64,000 bases of DNA, from NCBI GenBank assembly GCA_937965785.1, contig CALCKT010000012.1:62001-126000 (forward strand), written 5' to 3'. Positions 8,003 to 17,147 of this stretch are shown piece by piece. The number at the start of each line of letters is the position of its first letter. The stretch's first letter is position 1. The notes under the pieces were generated by a model. It ran no database searches, was not told the origin of the DNA, and saw only the letters and a program-made list of their open reading frames with translations. Source of the DNA: an uncultured Propionibacteriaceae bacterium. Its GTDB lineage: Bacteria > Actinomycetota > Actinomycetes > Propionibacteriales > Propionibacteriaceae. The position numbers and the translations under genes are program-made.

Positions 8003-8033
8003 GCGGTGAGGTGGGGGCTTCCCACCTCACCGC
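8003..8033 (+). terminator. Stem-loop between precursor and biosynthetic genes
   Basis: A perfect 13-bp inverted repeat GCGGTGAGGTGGG (8003-8015) and CCCACCTCACCGC (8021-8033) with a 5-base loop begins 8 bases after the precursor stop. No T-run follows. This is the usual position of a leaky terminator or mRNA-stabilising hairpin that gives more precursor than enzyme in RiPP operons. Confidence 0.8.
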
Positions 8034-8061
8034 CCGGCTCTCAGGCACCTAGGAGTACACC

Positions 8062-8775
8062 ATGCCGCCCTCCAACACACTGATCGACACCACACTCGCC
8101 GACGGCGTCTGCCTGTTCCGCACCGGCGGCGGGTGGGCGCTACGCCGCCCGGACGGCCTCTTCGTCCGGCTGCACGGCGCGGCCGCCAGTGCGCTGGATC
8201 ATGCCACCGAGATCGGAACCGATCCTGTGCTCGGCCCCGCCTTCGCCGAGGCCGGGTACCTTCATGAGGGTCCCGCCGCCAGCGTTCGCCCAAACCTGCG
8301 CCCCCACGGCCGGGGGGTGCTGCACGACATGGTCACCCCACTGCTCACCGCCGCGTCCACCCAAAACGGCGAGGCCCCATCCGTCCCTTGCCTACTCCTC
8401 GACGCCCCGCCCATGGCCCCAACCGAGAACTACGCCCTGACCGCCTGGGCCGAGGGCAACTGCGTTTTCGTCAGTCCGTTCGCCCCCGCGGGAGAGGCCG
8501 AGCCCTGCCTCGTCACCGATGTCATCGCCCGGCGGATCGCCGCCTCCGCCACCCCCGGCCTGCTGCGGGACCGCCTCAGCGACCCCGGACGCCGCCCACC
8601 GCTGCGGCTGAGCACGCCCGCGGCGCTGCTCGTCGCCCACCTCATCGCCCGCCAGGTGCACGACGTGCCCGCCAGCCGCAGGCGGCTATACTGCCTCGAC
8701 ATCGCGGCTGGCCAGTGGGAACAGCACCTGGTCCATCCGGTGCCGCGCCTGGCGGATTCGGGTCCGCGCACGTGA
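8062..8775 (+). CDS. Putative azoline cyclodehydratase partner (RRE/E1-like C protein)
   Basis: A 237-residue protein starting at ATG 8062 with AGGAG 7 bases upstream. The N-terminal section (about residues 10-65, GGWALRRPDGLFVRLHGAAASAL) has the beta-strand-rich look of a precursor-recognition (PqqD-like) wing. The rest resembles a shrunken ocin-ThiF/E1-like partner ending in EQHLVHPVPRL. The Cys pairs that bind zinc in full-length partners are absent from that C-terminus, and it is short for the family. It should bind the leader peptide and present it to the YcaO protein. It overlaps the hydrolase gene by 4 bases. The call rests mainly on context and is moderate. Confidence 0.55.
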   Translation: MPPSNTLIDTTLADGVCLFRTGGGWALRRPDGLFVRLHGAAASALDHATEIGTDPVLGPAFAEAGYLHEGPAASVRPNLRPHGRGVLHDMVTPLLTAASTQNGEAPSVPCLLLDAPPMAPTENYALTAWAEGNCVFVSPFAPAGEAEPCLVTDVIARRIAASATPGLLRDRLSDPGRRPPLRLSTPAALLVAHLIARQVHDVPASRRRLYCLDIAAGQWEQHLVHPVPRLADSGPRT

Positions 8776-10316
8776 ACACCATCCGGGTCACCACCAACGA
8801 TGGGCTGAGCCTGCACACCGAGATCACGCTGCCCGAGCGTCTCCCCGCCCCCGCCGTGCTCATCCGCACTCCCTACGGCACCTCCGCCCACCGACAGGAG
8901 GCCACCGGCTGGGCCAAGCGGGGATATGCCGCCGTGGTCCAAGACGTGCGTGGGCGGTACCGCTCCGCCGGTTCCTGGGTGCCCTACACCCACGAAGGCG
9001 GGGACGGCGCGGCCACCATCGCCGCCATCGCCGCCAGCGAGTGGTGCGACGGCCGAGTCGTGTGCCTGGGCTCCTCCTACAGCGCCCACTGCGCGCTGGT
9101 CGCGGCCGCCGCCAGCCCCGGCCCGGTGGCTGCCATCGTGGTGGCCGTTCCCGCCCTGTCGCCGCGCCGGGTGGCCCGCGACCGCAACGGGGCTCCCCGC
9201 TTCTACGGTCACTCCTGGTGGTGGTTCCAGCACGGGCAGGGACGCATATCCTCGTCCTGTCCCATCCACGACGCCTCGCCGGACGAACCAGGAGCGCTGA
9301 GCATCCTCCCGGCGATCGGCCTGCCCAGCGCGGCCGGGGTGGCAGCCGCGGGCTGGAGCTTGCCCTGGCTGCGCGATGGGCTGCCCGATTCCTCCCCCAC
9401 CCCCCTCGACGCTCCGCCGCCCACGGGGAGCCCGCCAGCCCCGCTCCTGGTGCTCGCCGGGCTGCACGACGTGTTCCGCGACGACGCCCTCGACCTCGCC
9501 GACGGCTGGCCGGTGCGGGCCGACGTGGTGGTCGGCGCCTGGCAGCACGACCTCGGCCTGGTGCACCGCAACGGCGACGCGGCGCTGCGGCGCCACCAGG
9601 CCCACCGCATCAAACCTGGGGTATTCATCGCCGACTGGCTGGAGCGGACGCTCCGCGATCCCGACGCCACCACACCCGGCAGCAGGCACTTCGCCCTGGA
9701 GGGAACCGGGATCTGGGCGCGTCCGGCCCCGGCCCGGCCCCAGCTGTCCTGCCCGTTGTCGGCGGCCCGGACCCGGTTCGTCGCCGATCCGTGTCACCCG
9801 CACCCGTCCGCCCTGGGACCGGTGGATGTGCGCGACATCTCCCGCAGGGAGGACCTGGCCCGCTTCGTCTCGGACCCGGTGCGCATCGCCACGGACGTGG
9901 TGGGACGCATGGTCGTGCGGCTGTCCGGGCTGGCGGCGCACACCCTCGATGGAGAAGCGGTCCGTGGTCCGCTGGACTGGTGCGTCCGCGTCGCGCTGCG
10001 TCCGGCCCCGGCCGACCGCGGCCACACCGGGGCCGGTCTGCTCCAGCTGGGCCACGCACTCGTGCGCACCCCGGACTCCCGCGCCCGGGTCGAGTTGCCG
10101 CTGGTCGCGCGGCGCCTGCACCCCGGTGCGCGGATCGAGGTGCACGTCTCGGCCCACCAGTTTCCCCTCTACGCCCGCGACCCCCAGGACGGCACCGAGC
10201 CCCTCACCGCCACCCGTCTGCGGCCCGCGCGGCGCCAGGTGCTTCGGGCAAATGTCGAACTGCCCCTGGCGGAGCTGGCGCCCGACCCCACCGAACCCAA
10301 GGAGGCGCTTCGATGA
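8772..10316 (+). CDS. CocE/NonD (S15-like) alpha/beta hydrolase
   Basis: A 514-residue protein from GTG 8772, overlapping the previous stop. The alpha/beta-hydrolase core has the nucleophile Ser102 in GSSYSAH, DVRGRYRSAG upstream as in the CocE/X-Pro dipeptidyl-peptidase family, a likely catalytic Asp in GLHDVF and His in GAWQHDLG. The C-terminal 200 residues form the beta-jelly-roll (VGRMVVRLSG, ARIEVHVSAHQFPLYARDP). Family members cleave X-Pro peptides or esters. In this operon it may trim the leader or open an ester of the RiPP product (inference). No signal peptide is visible, so it is probably cytoplasmic. Confidence 0.85.
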   Translation: MNTIRVTTNDGLSLHTEITLPERLPAPAVLIRTPYGTSAHRQEATGWAKRGYAAVVQDVRGRYRSAGSWVPYTHEGGDGAATIAAIAASEWCDGRVVCLGSSYSAHCALVAAAASPGPVAAIVVAVPALSPRRVARDRNGAPRFYGHSWWWFQHGQGRISSSCPIHDASPDEPGALSILPAIGLPSAAGVAAAGWSLPWLRDGLPDSSPTPLDAPPPTGSPPAPLLVLAGLHDVFRDDALDLADGWPVRADVVVGAWQHDLGLVHRNGDAALRRHQAHRIKPGVFIADWLERTLRDPDATTPGSRHFALEGTGIWARPAPARPQLSCPLSAARTRFVADPCHPHPSALGPVDVRDISRREDLARFVSDPVRIATDVVGRMVVRLSGLAAHTLDGEAVRGPLDWCVRVALRPAPADRGHTGAGLLQLGHALVRTPDSRARVELPLVARRLHPGARIEVHVSAHQFPLYARDPQDGTEPLTATRLRPARRQVLRANVELPLAELAPDPTEPKEALR

Positions 10317-11683
10317 CCCCCAGCCTGCGCTACCCGTTCGCCTCCGATGAGCGACCCCAGCCAGACCTCGGCGCCGCACTCGACCCGCTGTGCGGCATCA
10401 TCACGGCGCTGCGTTCCCCCGATATCCCTGGCGGGGCACCGGAGGATTTCCTCTGCGTCGTCGCCGAGGTCGCCGACACCCGCCGCTACGGCGGCTGGTA
10501 CGCCGACCGGATCGCCGCCGGGACGGCCTTCGGCGACCCGGGCCGGGCCCGCAACGCCGCGATCGGGGAGGCCTTCGAACGCTACTGCGGCAACTTGCTG
10601 CCCCCGCTCACCGACCCCATCAGCCACGCGGCCCTCGTCTCCCGGGGCAAGGCCGCGCTCGGCCCGGACGACCTGCCGAGGTGGTCAGACGAGCAGCTCG
10701 GCAGGCCAGGTTTCGCCTACCGCGAGTTCACCGGCGACACCGAGGTCGAGTGGGTCGCGGGCGTGGACGCCAACGGCGCCGAAACCTGGGCGCCCGCGTC
10801 CTGGGTCTACCTCAACTATCATCACGGGCCCCGCCGTCAACTGCCCCGGATCAACCACCTGAACTATTCGGGGATCGCGACCGGCAGCTCTCCCTCCGAT
10901 GCGGCGCGGCGCGCGCTCGCAGAACTGGTCGAACGAGACGCCATGGTCACCTGGTGGTACTCGGGCGCCGGGGCCGCCGGGCTGGACCAGGAGACGATTC
11001 CCGGTTTCAGGCAGCGGTGGCAGGGCGGACCCCTCAGTGTCAATCTCATCGTCGTGCCGACCGACCTTCCCCTCATCGTGGTCGGGGCCTACGTGTTCGA
11101 CGAACGCACCGGAGTGCCCGCCTCGGGTTTCGCCGCGGCCCCGGACGCCGCCAGCGCGGCCGAGAAGGCCAGCCAGGAGGCGCTCCAGGTCTGGATCGCC
11201 TCGTCCGGGCTGCTGCGCCCCGACGGGTCCAGCTGGCGGGCGATCGCCGAGGGTATCCTGGCCCGCCGGGTCTACTTCCCCTACCGGGAGACCCGGTCCT
11301 ACCTCGACGACGCCGGTGACGGCTTCCGCCACGTGAAGGACCTCGCGTCCCAGACCCAGCTCTGGCTCGACCCGCGGATGCTGGCCCACGCCCACCGGTT
11401 CACCTCCCCCACCTCCATGGTCTCGGCGGACGAACTGGGCACCGGGAGCATCGACGAGGTGGTCGCGGCCCTCACCGGGCGGGGCCACCCTCCGGTCGCC
11501 TTCGACCTGACCACGCCCGATGTCGCCGAGATCGGCGCCGCGACCGTGCGGGTGCTGGCTCCCGGCCTGCAACCGAACGCCCCCGCCGGATACCAGTACC
11601 TCGGCACCGCCCGCCTGCACCAGCGCAAACAGGACCTGGCCCCCGGGGTCACCCCGGTCCTGGCCCCACCCCCACACAACTAG
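10313..11683 (+). CDS. YcaO-domain azoline cyclodehydratase (D protein)
   Basis: A 456-residue YcaO protein from ATG 10313 (4-base overlap with the hydrolase gene). Two ATP/Mg-binding motifs are clear: AIGEAFERYC (residues 83-92) and ALAELVERDA (201-210), with SEKASQEALQ-like sequence later (AAEKASQEALQVW). The C-terminus ends APPPHN, a Pro-rich tail like that of azoline-forming YcaO proteins, where it reaches the active site. Known family chemistry is ATP-dependent phosphorylation of the backbone amide and cyclisation of Cys/Ser/Thr to azolines. It is the defining enzyme of the cluster and needs the upstream partner for substrate binding. Confidence 0.93.
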   Translation: MTPSLRYPFASDERPQPDLGAALDPLCGIITALRSPDIPGGAPEDFLCVVAEVADTRRYGGWYADRIAAGTAFGDPGRARNAAIGEAFERYCGNLLPPLTDPISHAALVSRGKAALGPDDLPRWSDEQLGRPGFAYREFTGDTEVEWVAGVDANGAETWAPASWVYLNYHHGPRRQLPRINHLNYSGIATGSSPSDAARRALAELVERDAMVTWWYSGAGAAGLDQETIPGFRQRWQGGPLSVNLIVVPTDLPLIVVGAYVFDERTGVPASGFAAAPDAASAAEKASQEALQVWIASSGLLRPDGSSWRAIAEGILARRVYFPYRETRSYLDDAGDGFRHVKDLASQTQLWLDPRMLAHAHRFTSPTSMVSADELGTGSIDEVVAALTGRGHPPVAFDLTTPDVAEIGAATVRVLAPGLQPNAPAGYQYLGTARLHQRKQDLAPGVTPVLAPPPHN

Positions 11684-11694
11684 GGAAAGACGAG

Positions 11695-12801
11695 ATGCCG
11701 CACACCACCGACGCCCTGGAGCGCGCCGACCTGCTGGCGGGCCTGGACCCGCTGCCGATCCCCCACGCCTTGCTCGACGTCCTGCGGGCGGGGCTCGGCA
11801 GCGACCCGGACCGCCCCGACGCCCGCCTGCGCAGGGTACCGTCGGCGGGTGCCCTGCACCCGGTGCGGGTCTACCTCGACCAGCACCGGGATGGGCGGGC
11901 CGAAACCGTGCGCTGGTATCCCCACGGCGGGCTGGTTCCGCTGTCGACCCGCCAGGCCACGCCCCCCGAACGGGTCGACATCGTCCTGGTCGCCGCCCCG
12001 GCCCGCACGATCGCCAAGTACGGCGACCGCTCCCTGACGCCCGTGGTGCTGGATGCCGGCTACGCCTTCAGCGCGCTGCTGCACGCCGCGGTGGCCCACG
12101 GTCTCGAGCTGTCCCCAGCCCCCGGCTTCCGGACCCCGGACGACGGCGGCGCCGCGCTGGCCGCGCTCCGTGTCGGCGCTCCGGTCCACCGGTCGGTTCC
12201 CGTTGGCCGTCCCGAACCGGCGGGGGCCCGCCCCGGTGGCCTCGTCGAGGCGGCGCTCCACGAGCTGGCGCAGCACCCGATCACCTCTCCGCTGCCGACC
12301 TCCGAGGTGTCCTGCGAGGCCATCGCCACCCGGCGCAGCGCCCCGCTGGAGGAGCTGGCTTACGGCTTCGATCTGGACAACGCCCTGTCCTTCTTCCAGG
12401 ACGGGCTGCCACGGCAGTTTCATTCCGGGGTCACGGCCCACGTCGCCACCGCGAAGGGGGTGTTCACGTGGCGCGAGGGTCACTGGAAACGGGTGAGCCA
12501 TCGCGACGAACGCCCCGGGCTCGCCGCACGCGCGGCCCATCAGCGGCAGCTGGCCGGCGTCGCTGCGCTGGTTCTCTTCACCGCGCACCCGGCCGCCGCG
12601 CTGGGCGGTGCGGACTATCTGGCCTCCCGCTTCGCCATCGCCCACGCGGGCTATTCGCTGTGCGTCCGCGCGGCAGGGTTGGGCCTGGGAGCCCGCCCGA
12701 TCGGGGGGTGGAGCGGCCCGCCCGCCCCGGGCACCTGGGACGGCGGCGAAGCGATCGTCCACGCCGTCGCCCTCGGTGGGACAGGGATGGAGTCTGCCTG
12801 A
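11695..12801 (+). CDS. SagB-type FMN dehydrogenase (azoline oxidase)
   Basis: A 368-residue nitroreductase-fold protein beginning 11 bases after the YcaO gene. It has the SagB hallmark RRVPSAGALHPVRVYL (about residues 44-59), a second half with RRSAPLEEL, and the C-terminal FMN-site region IAHAGYSLCVRAAGLGLGARPIGGW. The two-part layout is a tandem of nitroreductase halves. SagB-type enzymes oxidise azolines to aromatic azoles. Its presence predicts thiazoles/oxazoles in the product. The stop overlaps the start of the first ABC gene (TGATG). Confidence 0.88.
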   Translation: MPHTTDALERADLLAGLDPLPIPHALLDVLRAGLGSDPDRPDARLRRVPSAGALHPVRVYLDQHRDGRAETVRWYPHGGLVPLSTRQATPPERVDIVLVAAPARTIAKYGDRSLTPVVLDAGYAFSALLHAAVAHGLELSPAPGFRTPDDGGAALAALRVGAPVHRSVPVGRPEPAGARPGGLVEAALHELAQHPITSPLPTSEVSCEAIATRRSAPLEELAYGFDLDNALSFFQDGLPRQFHSGVTAHVATAKGVFTWREGHWKRVSHRDERPGLAARAAHQRQLAGVAALVLFTAHPAAALGGADYLASRFAIAHAGYSLCVRAAGLGLGARPIGGWSGPPAPGTWDGGEAIVHAVALGGTGMESA

Positions 12802-14561
12802 TGATCCCTCGCCGCCTGCTTATGCTGACCCTGCGGGTCAAGTGGCACGTCCTGGCGTCCATCGTGGCGATCCTGGCCGTCACCTCGACCTACCTGGCCA
12901 CGGCCCTGGCGACCGCGACCGCCCTCGGCGCCCTCACCAGGGGTGAGTCGTCCGAGACCCTGGCGTGGATCGCCATCGTGGCCGCGACCGTGCTGGCCCG
13001 GGCCGTGCTGATCCCCGTCCGCACCGCGATCACCACCTCCGCGGGACTGGCGGTGCGTCGCATCCTGCGGGACGACCTGCTGCGCCACGTCATGGCCCTC
13101 GGGCCGGAGTGGGCCTCGAAGAGCCGCCTCGGGGCGGCCCAGGCCACCATCGTGGAGGGCGTGGACGGGCTGGACCCCTACTACAGCGAGTACCTGCCGC
13201 AGCTGGTGGTCACCGTGACCCTGCCCGCCGGGATCGTCGCCGGCGTCTGGCTGCTCCACCCACCCTCGGCCGTCTTCCTCGCCTGCTGCCTGCTGGTGAC
13301 CCTGATCGTCCCCCGGTTCAAGGACGCGGCGATGCTGCGCCAGGGCAGCGAACGGTGGCGCGCCTACGTCGAACTCAGCGCGGACTACCTGGAGGCCATG
13401 CGGGGCATCCCGACGCTGCGCACCTTCGGGGCCGCCGAACGACGCCGGGACCTGCTGGAGGCCCGCAGCACCGGGGTGTACCGGGCCACGATGCGTCCGC
13501 TGCGCACCTCGTTGCTGGAGAACGGAATCACGGTCGGTTTCACGCTCTTCGGTACCTTCGGCGCGGTCTTCCTGGCCACGCTCGCCGCGACCCGCGCCCA
13601 GCTGCCCGGCACCCACGTCCTGTACGTGTTGATGCTCTCGGTGGAGTGTTTCCGTCCGGTGCGGGACCTGGCGAAGGCCTGGCACGCGGGTTACCTGGGG
13701 CTCACCGCCTCCGACGGGGTGGACGCGATCCTGCGCGCGAGGCCGGCGGTCGCCGACACCGGCACCGGGACGCTCACCCTCGGCGGACCCGCCGAGGTGT
13801 CGGTGCACGAGGTCGCCTACACCTATCCCTCGGCCGCCCGGCCCGCCCTCGACCAGGTGTCGGCGCGGATCCCGGCCGGGCAGCTGACCGCCGTCGTCGG
13901 GGCTTCCGGCGCCGGCAAGTCGACCTTCGCCGCGCTGATCTCGCGTCGCCTCGACCCGGATTCGGGACGGGTCGAGATCGGCGGCACCGACCTGCGCCGG
14001 GTGAGCCTGGCATCCCTGCGGGCGAACCTGGCCGTGGTCGGGCAGCGCACCCGGCTGTTCCACGACACGGTCGCGGCCAATGTCCGTCTCGGAGCCCCCG
14101 ACGCCACCGACGACGAGGTCCGTGCGGCGCTGGCCGAGGCCGACGCGCTCGGTTTCGTGGAGGAGCTGCCCGAGGGCATCCACACCATGTTGTCGGAGGA
14201 TGCCACGACGCTGTCCGGCGGTCAGCGGCAGCGCCTCACCCTCGCCCGGGCACTGATCCGCCGCACCCCGGTGCTGCTGCTGGACGAGCCGACCTCGAAC
14301 GTCGACCGGCACTCCGACGCCCACATCATGGGCACCCTGAGGTCGCTGACGCCCCGCCACACGATCGTCGTCATCGCCCACCGCCTGGAGAGCATCATGT
14401 CGGCCGACCAGGTGATCGTCTTCGACTCCGGCCGGATCGTGGAGCAGGGCGAGCCCGGGGCGCTCGTCTCCTCCGGTGGGGCCCTGGCGGCCCTGCTGCG
14501 GGACGAACGAACCCGCCGGAAACCGGCTGCCGAACCCCAGGAGGTGTCTCGTGCCTGGTGA
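12801..14561 (+). CDS. Fused ABC transporter (membrane-NBD), first half of a pair
   Basis: A 586-residue protein: an N-terminal type IV membrane domain (about residues 1-320, six predicted helices) and a C-terminal ATPase with Walker A (GASGAGKST), signature LSGGQRQRLT, Walker B (VLLLDEPTSNVD) and switch His (IAHR). It resembles the CydD/IrtA/YbtP-like group. It is followed directly by a second fused ABC gene, so the two probably form a heterodimer. In a RiPP operon the default reading is product export. IrtAB/YbtPQ-like import of a metallophore is a real alternative because a FecBCD importer is adjacent. Confidence 0.9.
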   Translation: MIPRRLLMLTLRVKWHVLASIVAILAVTSTYLATALATATALGALTRGESSETLAWIAIVAATVLARAVLIPVRTAITTSAGLAVRRILRDDLLRHVMALGPEWASKSRLGAAQATIVEGVDGLDPYYSEYLPQLVVTVTLPAGIVAGVWLLHPPSAVFLACCLLVTLIVPRFKDAAMLRQGSERWRAYVELSADYLEAMRGIPTLRTFGAAERRRDLLEARSTGVYRATMRPLRTSLLENGITVGFTLFGTFGAVFLATLAATRAQLPGTHVLYVLMLSVECFRPVRDLAKAWHAGYLGLTASDGVDAILRARPAVADTGTGTLTLGGPAEVSVHEVAYTYPSAARPALDQVSARIPAGQLTAVVGASGAGKSTFAALISRRLDPDSGRVEIGGTDLRRVSLASLRANLAVVGQRTRLFHDTVAANVRLGAPDATDDEVRAALAEADALGFVEELPEGIHTMLSEDATTLSGGQRQRLTLARALIRRTPVLLLDEPTSNVDRHSDAHIMGTLRSLTPRHTIVVIAHRLESIMSADQVIVFDSGRIVEQGEPGALVSSGGALAALLRDERTRRKPAAEPQEVSRAW

Positions 14562-16359
14562 TCTCGCCAGCGACGTCACGGCCCTGAGACGGCTCTGGCC
14601 CGCCATCCGGGCCTACCGCGGCCGTTTCGTCCAGACCGTGCTGGCCAGCCTGGTCGTCCAGATCGGCACCGTCGGCGCGGCCGTCGCCTCCGCATGGCTC
14701 GCGGGCCTCGCCCTCGTCACGCTGGACCCGGGCTGGCCCACCGGAGGAGACGCGGTCCTCAGCGGGCTGGCGCTGCTGCTGGTGGCCGCCGCGGCGGCGG
14801 GCACCTGGGCCGAGATGTACGTCGCCCACGACCTGGCCTACCTCGTGCTGGCGGCCTTCCGCGTCCGGCTGTTCGACCGGTTGCGGCGCACCCAGCCGTC
14901 GAGGTCGGATCCCCGGCGCAGCGGGGACCTGTCGGCCACGGCCATGTCCGACGTGGAGAGCCTGGAGTGGATCTACGCCCACGTGTTCGCCCAGGTCGGG
15001 ACGGCGGCGGTCACGATCCTCGGCGGCACCGTCGCGCTGGCCCTAATCGACCCGGTGGTGCTGGCGGTGCTGGTCCCGGCAACGGTGCTGCTGCTGTCGG
15101 TGCCGTGGTGGTTCGCCGGGCGGGCCACCGCGCACGGCGCCGAGTTGCGTCGCGCCAGCGCCAGCTACACCTCCGACATCATCGACACGGTGCAGGGGCT
15201 GTCCGAGATCGCCGAGGCCGGGGCGATGCCGCGCCGCCGGGCCCAGCTGGACGCGTCCTGGCAGCGGGTGGAGCGGGCCGGGGTGCGCAACGCGCTGCGC
15301 GGGTCGGTGGAGGCGGCCTCCGGTGACCTGCTGGTGAGCCTGGCCGCGATCGGCGCCCTGTTCGTCGTGTCCCTGCACGTCCACGCCGGGCAGATCCCGG
15401 TCTCGTCCGCCCCCATCGTGGTGGCGCTGATCGGGGCGGTGCTGGCCCCGACGGCCACGGTCGCGTCCACTCTCAAGGAGCTGGGCGGTCTGCGGGCCGC
15501 GGCGTCCCGGCTGTTCGGGCTGCTGGACGCCCCGGACGCGACTGAACCGGCGGCCCACCCGGTCGCCCCGCAACCGACCGACGAGGTGTTGCGGGTCTCG
15601 TCGCTGTGGTTCGGCTACGACCCCGGACGTCCGGTGCTGCGCGGGCTCGATTTCGCTCTCCGCCGCGGCGAGGTGGTCGCGGTCGTCGGCGCCTCCGGGG
15701 CGGGCAAGAGCACCCTCATCAACCTGATCCGTCGGTTCTGGGACCCCGACCGGGGCAGCATCAGGGTGCTAGGCACCGATATCCGCGACCTCGCCGACGC
15801 CGACCTGCGGCGCCACACCGCGATCGTGGAACAGGACGTGCGGGTCTTCGCCGGGTCACTGCGCGACAACCTCACCCTGGGTCGGCCCGACGCGGCTCCG
15901 GAGGTCATCGCCACGGCCGTCGAGGACGCCCGGCTCGGCGCCCTGGTCGCGGATCTGCCGGCCGGGCTGGATTCCCCCGTCGGGGAGCGCGGGACCGGGC
16001 TGTCCGGCGGCGAGGCGGCCCGGCTGGCCCTGGCCCGCGCACTGGTCATGGAACCCGACCTCCTCGTGCTGGACGAGGCCACCGCCAACCTGGACGCGAG
16101 CATCGAACTCGAACTGCACCGCGCGCTGACCCGCACCGCCGCCGGGCGGGCCACCCTGATCGTCGCCCACCGCCGCTCCACCGTGGAACGCGCCGACCGG
16201 GTCATCGTGTTGGAGGGCGGCCGGGTCGTCGCCGACACCACGCCCGATGGGCTCGCGTCCTCCGGCACCTGGTGGAACGCCCCGCCCACCCTGGCCTGGC
16301 AGGCGCATCCGGGCGAGGACGAGATGCTAGGTGGCGGCGAGCCGGGGCGTAGCCTCTAG
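14551..16359 (+). CDS. Fused ABC transporter (membrane-NBD), second half of a pair
   Basis: A 602-residue protein from GTG 14551, with AGGAGG 7 bases upstream, overlapping the previous gene by 11 bases. The membrane domain spans about residues 1-310. The ATPase has Walker A (GASGAGKST), an altered signature LSGGEAARLALARAL, Walker B (LLVLDEATANLD) and switch VAHR. Both ATP sites of the heterodimer look competent. The gene is the last of the RiPP operon, and its stop overlaps by 4 bases the 3' end of the convergent importer operon. Confidence 0.9.
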   Translation: MPGDLASDVTALRRLWPAIRAYRGRFVQTVLASLVVQIGTVGAAVASAWLAGLALVTLDPGWPTGGDAVLSGLALLLVAAAAAGTWAEMYVAHDLAYLVLAAFRVRLFDRLRRTQPSRSDPRRSGDLSATAMSDVESLEWIYAHVFAQVGTAAVTILGGTVALALIDPVVLAVLVPATVLLLSVPWWFAGRATAHGAELRRASASYTSDIIDTVQGLSEIAEAGAMPRRRAQLDASWQRVERAGVRNALRGSVEAASGDLLVSLAAIGALFVVSLHVHAGQIPVSSAPIVVALIGAVLAPTATVASTLKELGGLRAAASRLFGLLDAPDATEPAAHPVAPQPTDEVLRVSSLWFGYDPGRPVLRGLDFALRRGEVVAVVGASGAGKSTLINLIRRFWDPDRGSIRVLGTDIRDLADADLRRHTAIVEQDVRVFAGSLRDNLTLGRPDAAPEVIATAVEDARLGALVADLPAGLDSPVGERGTGLSGGEAARLALARALVMEPDLLVLDEATANLDASIELELHRALTRTAAGRATLIVAHRRSTVERADRVIVLEGGRVVADTTPDGLASSGTWWNAPPTLAWQAHPGEDEMLGGGEPGRSL

Positions 16360-17147
16360 GGGCGCCGCTCCCGAGGCGAGTCGATGTGCACCACCAGCCG
16401 CCCGGTGTGCTCGTCGGTGCCGACGCGACCGGTGACGGCGAAGACCTCCTCCAGCAGTTGCGGGGTCACCACTGCGGCCGGGTCGCCGTCGGCGACGATG
16501 TGTCCCCGGCTCAGTGCGACCAGCCGGTCGGCGTAGCGGGCGGCGTGTTCCAGGTCGTGCAGCACCGAGACCACCGTCAGGCCGCGGGCGCGTCGCAGCC
16601 GCGCGATGAGGTCCAGCACCTCCAGCTGATGGCAGACGTCGAGGAAGGTCGTCGGTTCGTCCAGCAGCAGGATCGAGGCGTCCTGGGCCAGGGCCAGGGC
16701 CAGCCGGACCCGCTGGCGTTCGCCACCGGACAGGCTGTCGACCATCCGGTCGCCGAGGTGGGTCGTGCCGGTCTCGGCCAGCGCGACGGCGCAGTGCTCG
16801 TCGAAGGGGTCGCGCAGCATCGCCCACATGGATCGCTGCGGGAACCTGCCGTGGGCCACCAGCTGGCGCACCGTCATGCCGGGGACGCGGGGCAGTTGCT
16901 GGGGCAGCAACGCCACCCGCCGGGCGACCAGGCGCCGCGGCGTGGACGCGATGCTGGTCCCGTCCAGCAGCGACTCGCCCTGGATCCGCAACTCCCCAGA
17001 CAGGGCACGCAGCAGCGTCGATTTTCCGCAGCCGTTCGCCCCGACCAGGGCGACCCACTCCCCCCGGCCGATCTTGAGGTCGAGGTGGTCGAGGACGAGC
17101 CGGTCCCCGAACTGGACGCAGGCTCGACGCAGTTCCATCACTGTCAC
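16356..17147 (-). CDS. FecE-type metallophore ABC importer, ATPase
   Basis: A 263-residue ATPase. It has Walker A (GANGCGKST), a Q-loop in LLPQQLP, signature LSGGERQRVRLALA, Walker B (ILLLDEPTTFLD) and switch His in VLHDLEHAARYADR. This is the FepC/FhuC/FecE pattern for siderophore, haem or B12 uptake. I chose the GTG at 17147, 8 bases after AGGAG and overlapping the permease stop; the ATG at 17138 is an alternative. It is the last gene of the four-gene importer operon that converges on the RiPP operon. Confidence 0.93.
   Translation of the reverse strand: MTVMELRRACVQFGDRLVLDHLDLKIGRGEWVALVGANGCGKSTLLRALSGELRIQGESLLDGTSIASTPRRLVARRVALLPQQLPRVPGMTVRQLVAHGRFPQRSMWAMLRDPFDEHCAVALAETGTTHLGDRMVDSLSGGERQRVRLALALAQDASILLLDEPTTFLDVCHQLEVLDLIARLRRARGLTVVSVLHDLEHAARYADRLVALSRGHIVADGDPAAVVTPQLLEEVFAVTGRVGTDEHTGRLVVHIDSPRERRP

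Noticed and set aside
8430..10379. A 649-codon minus-strand frame opposite the RiPP hydrolase and partner genes.
   Set aside because: No recognisable domain and it opposes genes with clear catalytic motifs and coupled starts.
12651..14606. A 651-codon minus-strand frame over the first fused ABC gene.
   Set aside because: Low-complexity shadow; the plus-strand ATPase motifs are unambiguous.
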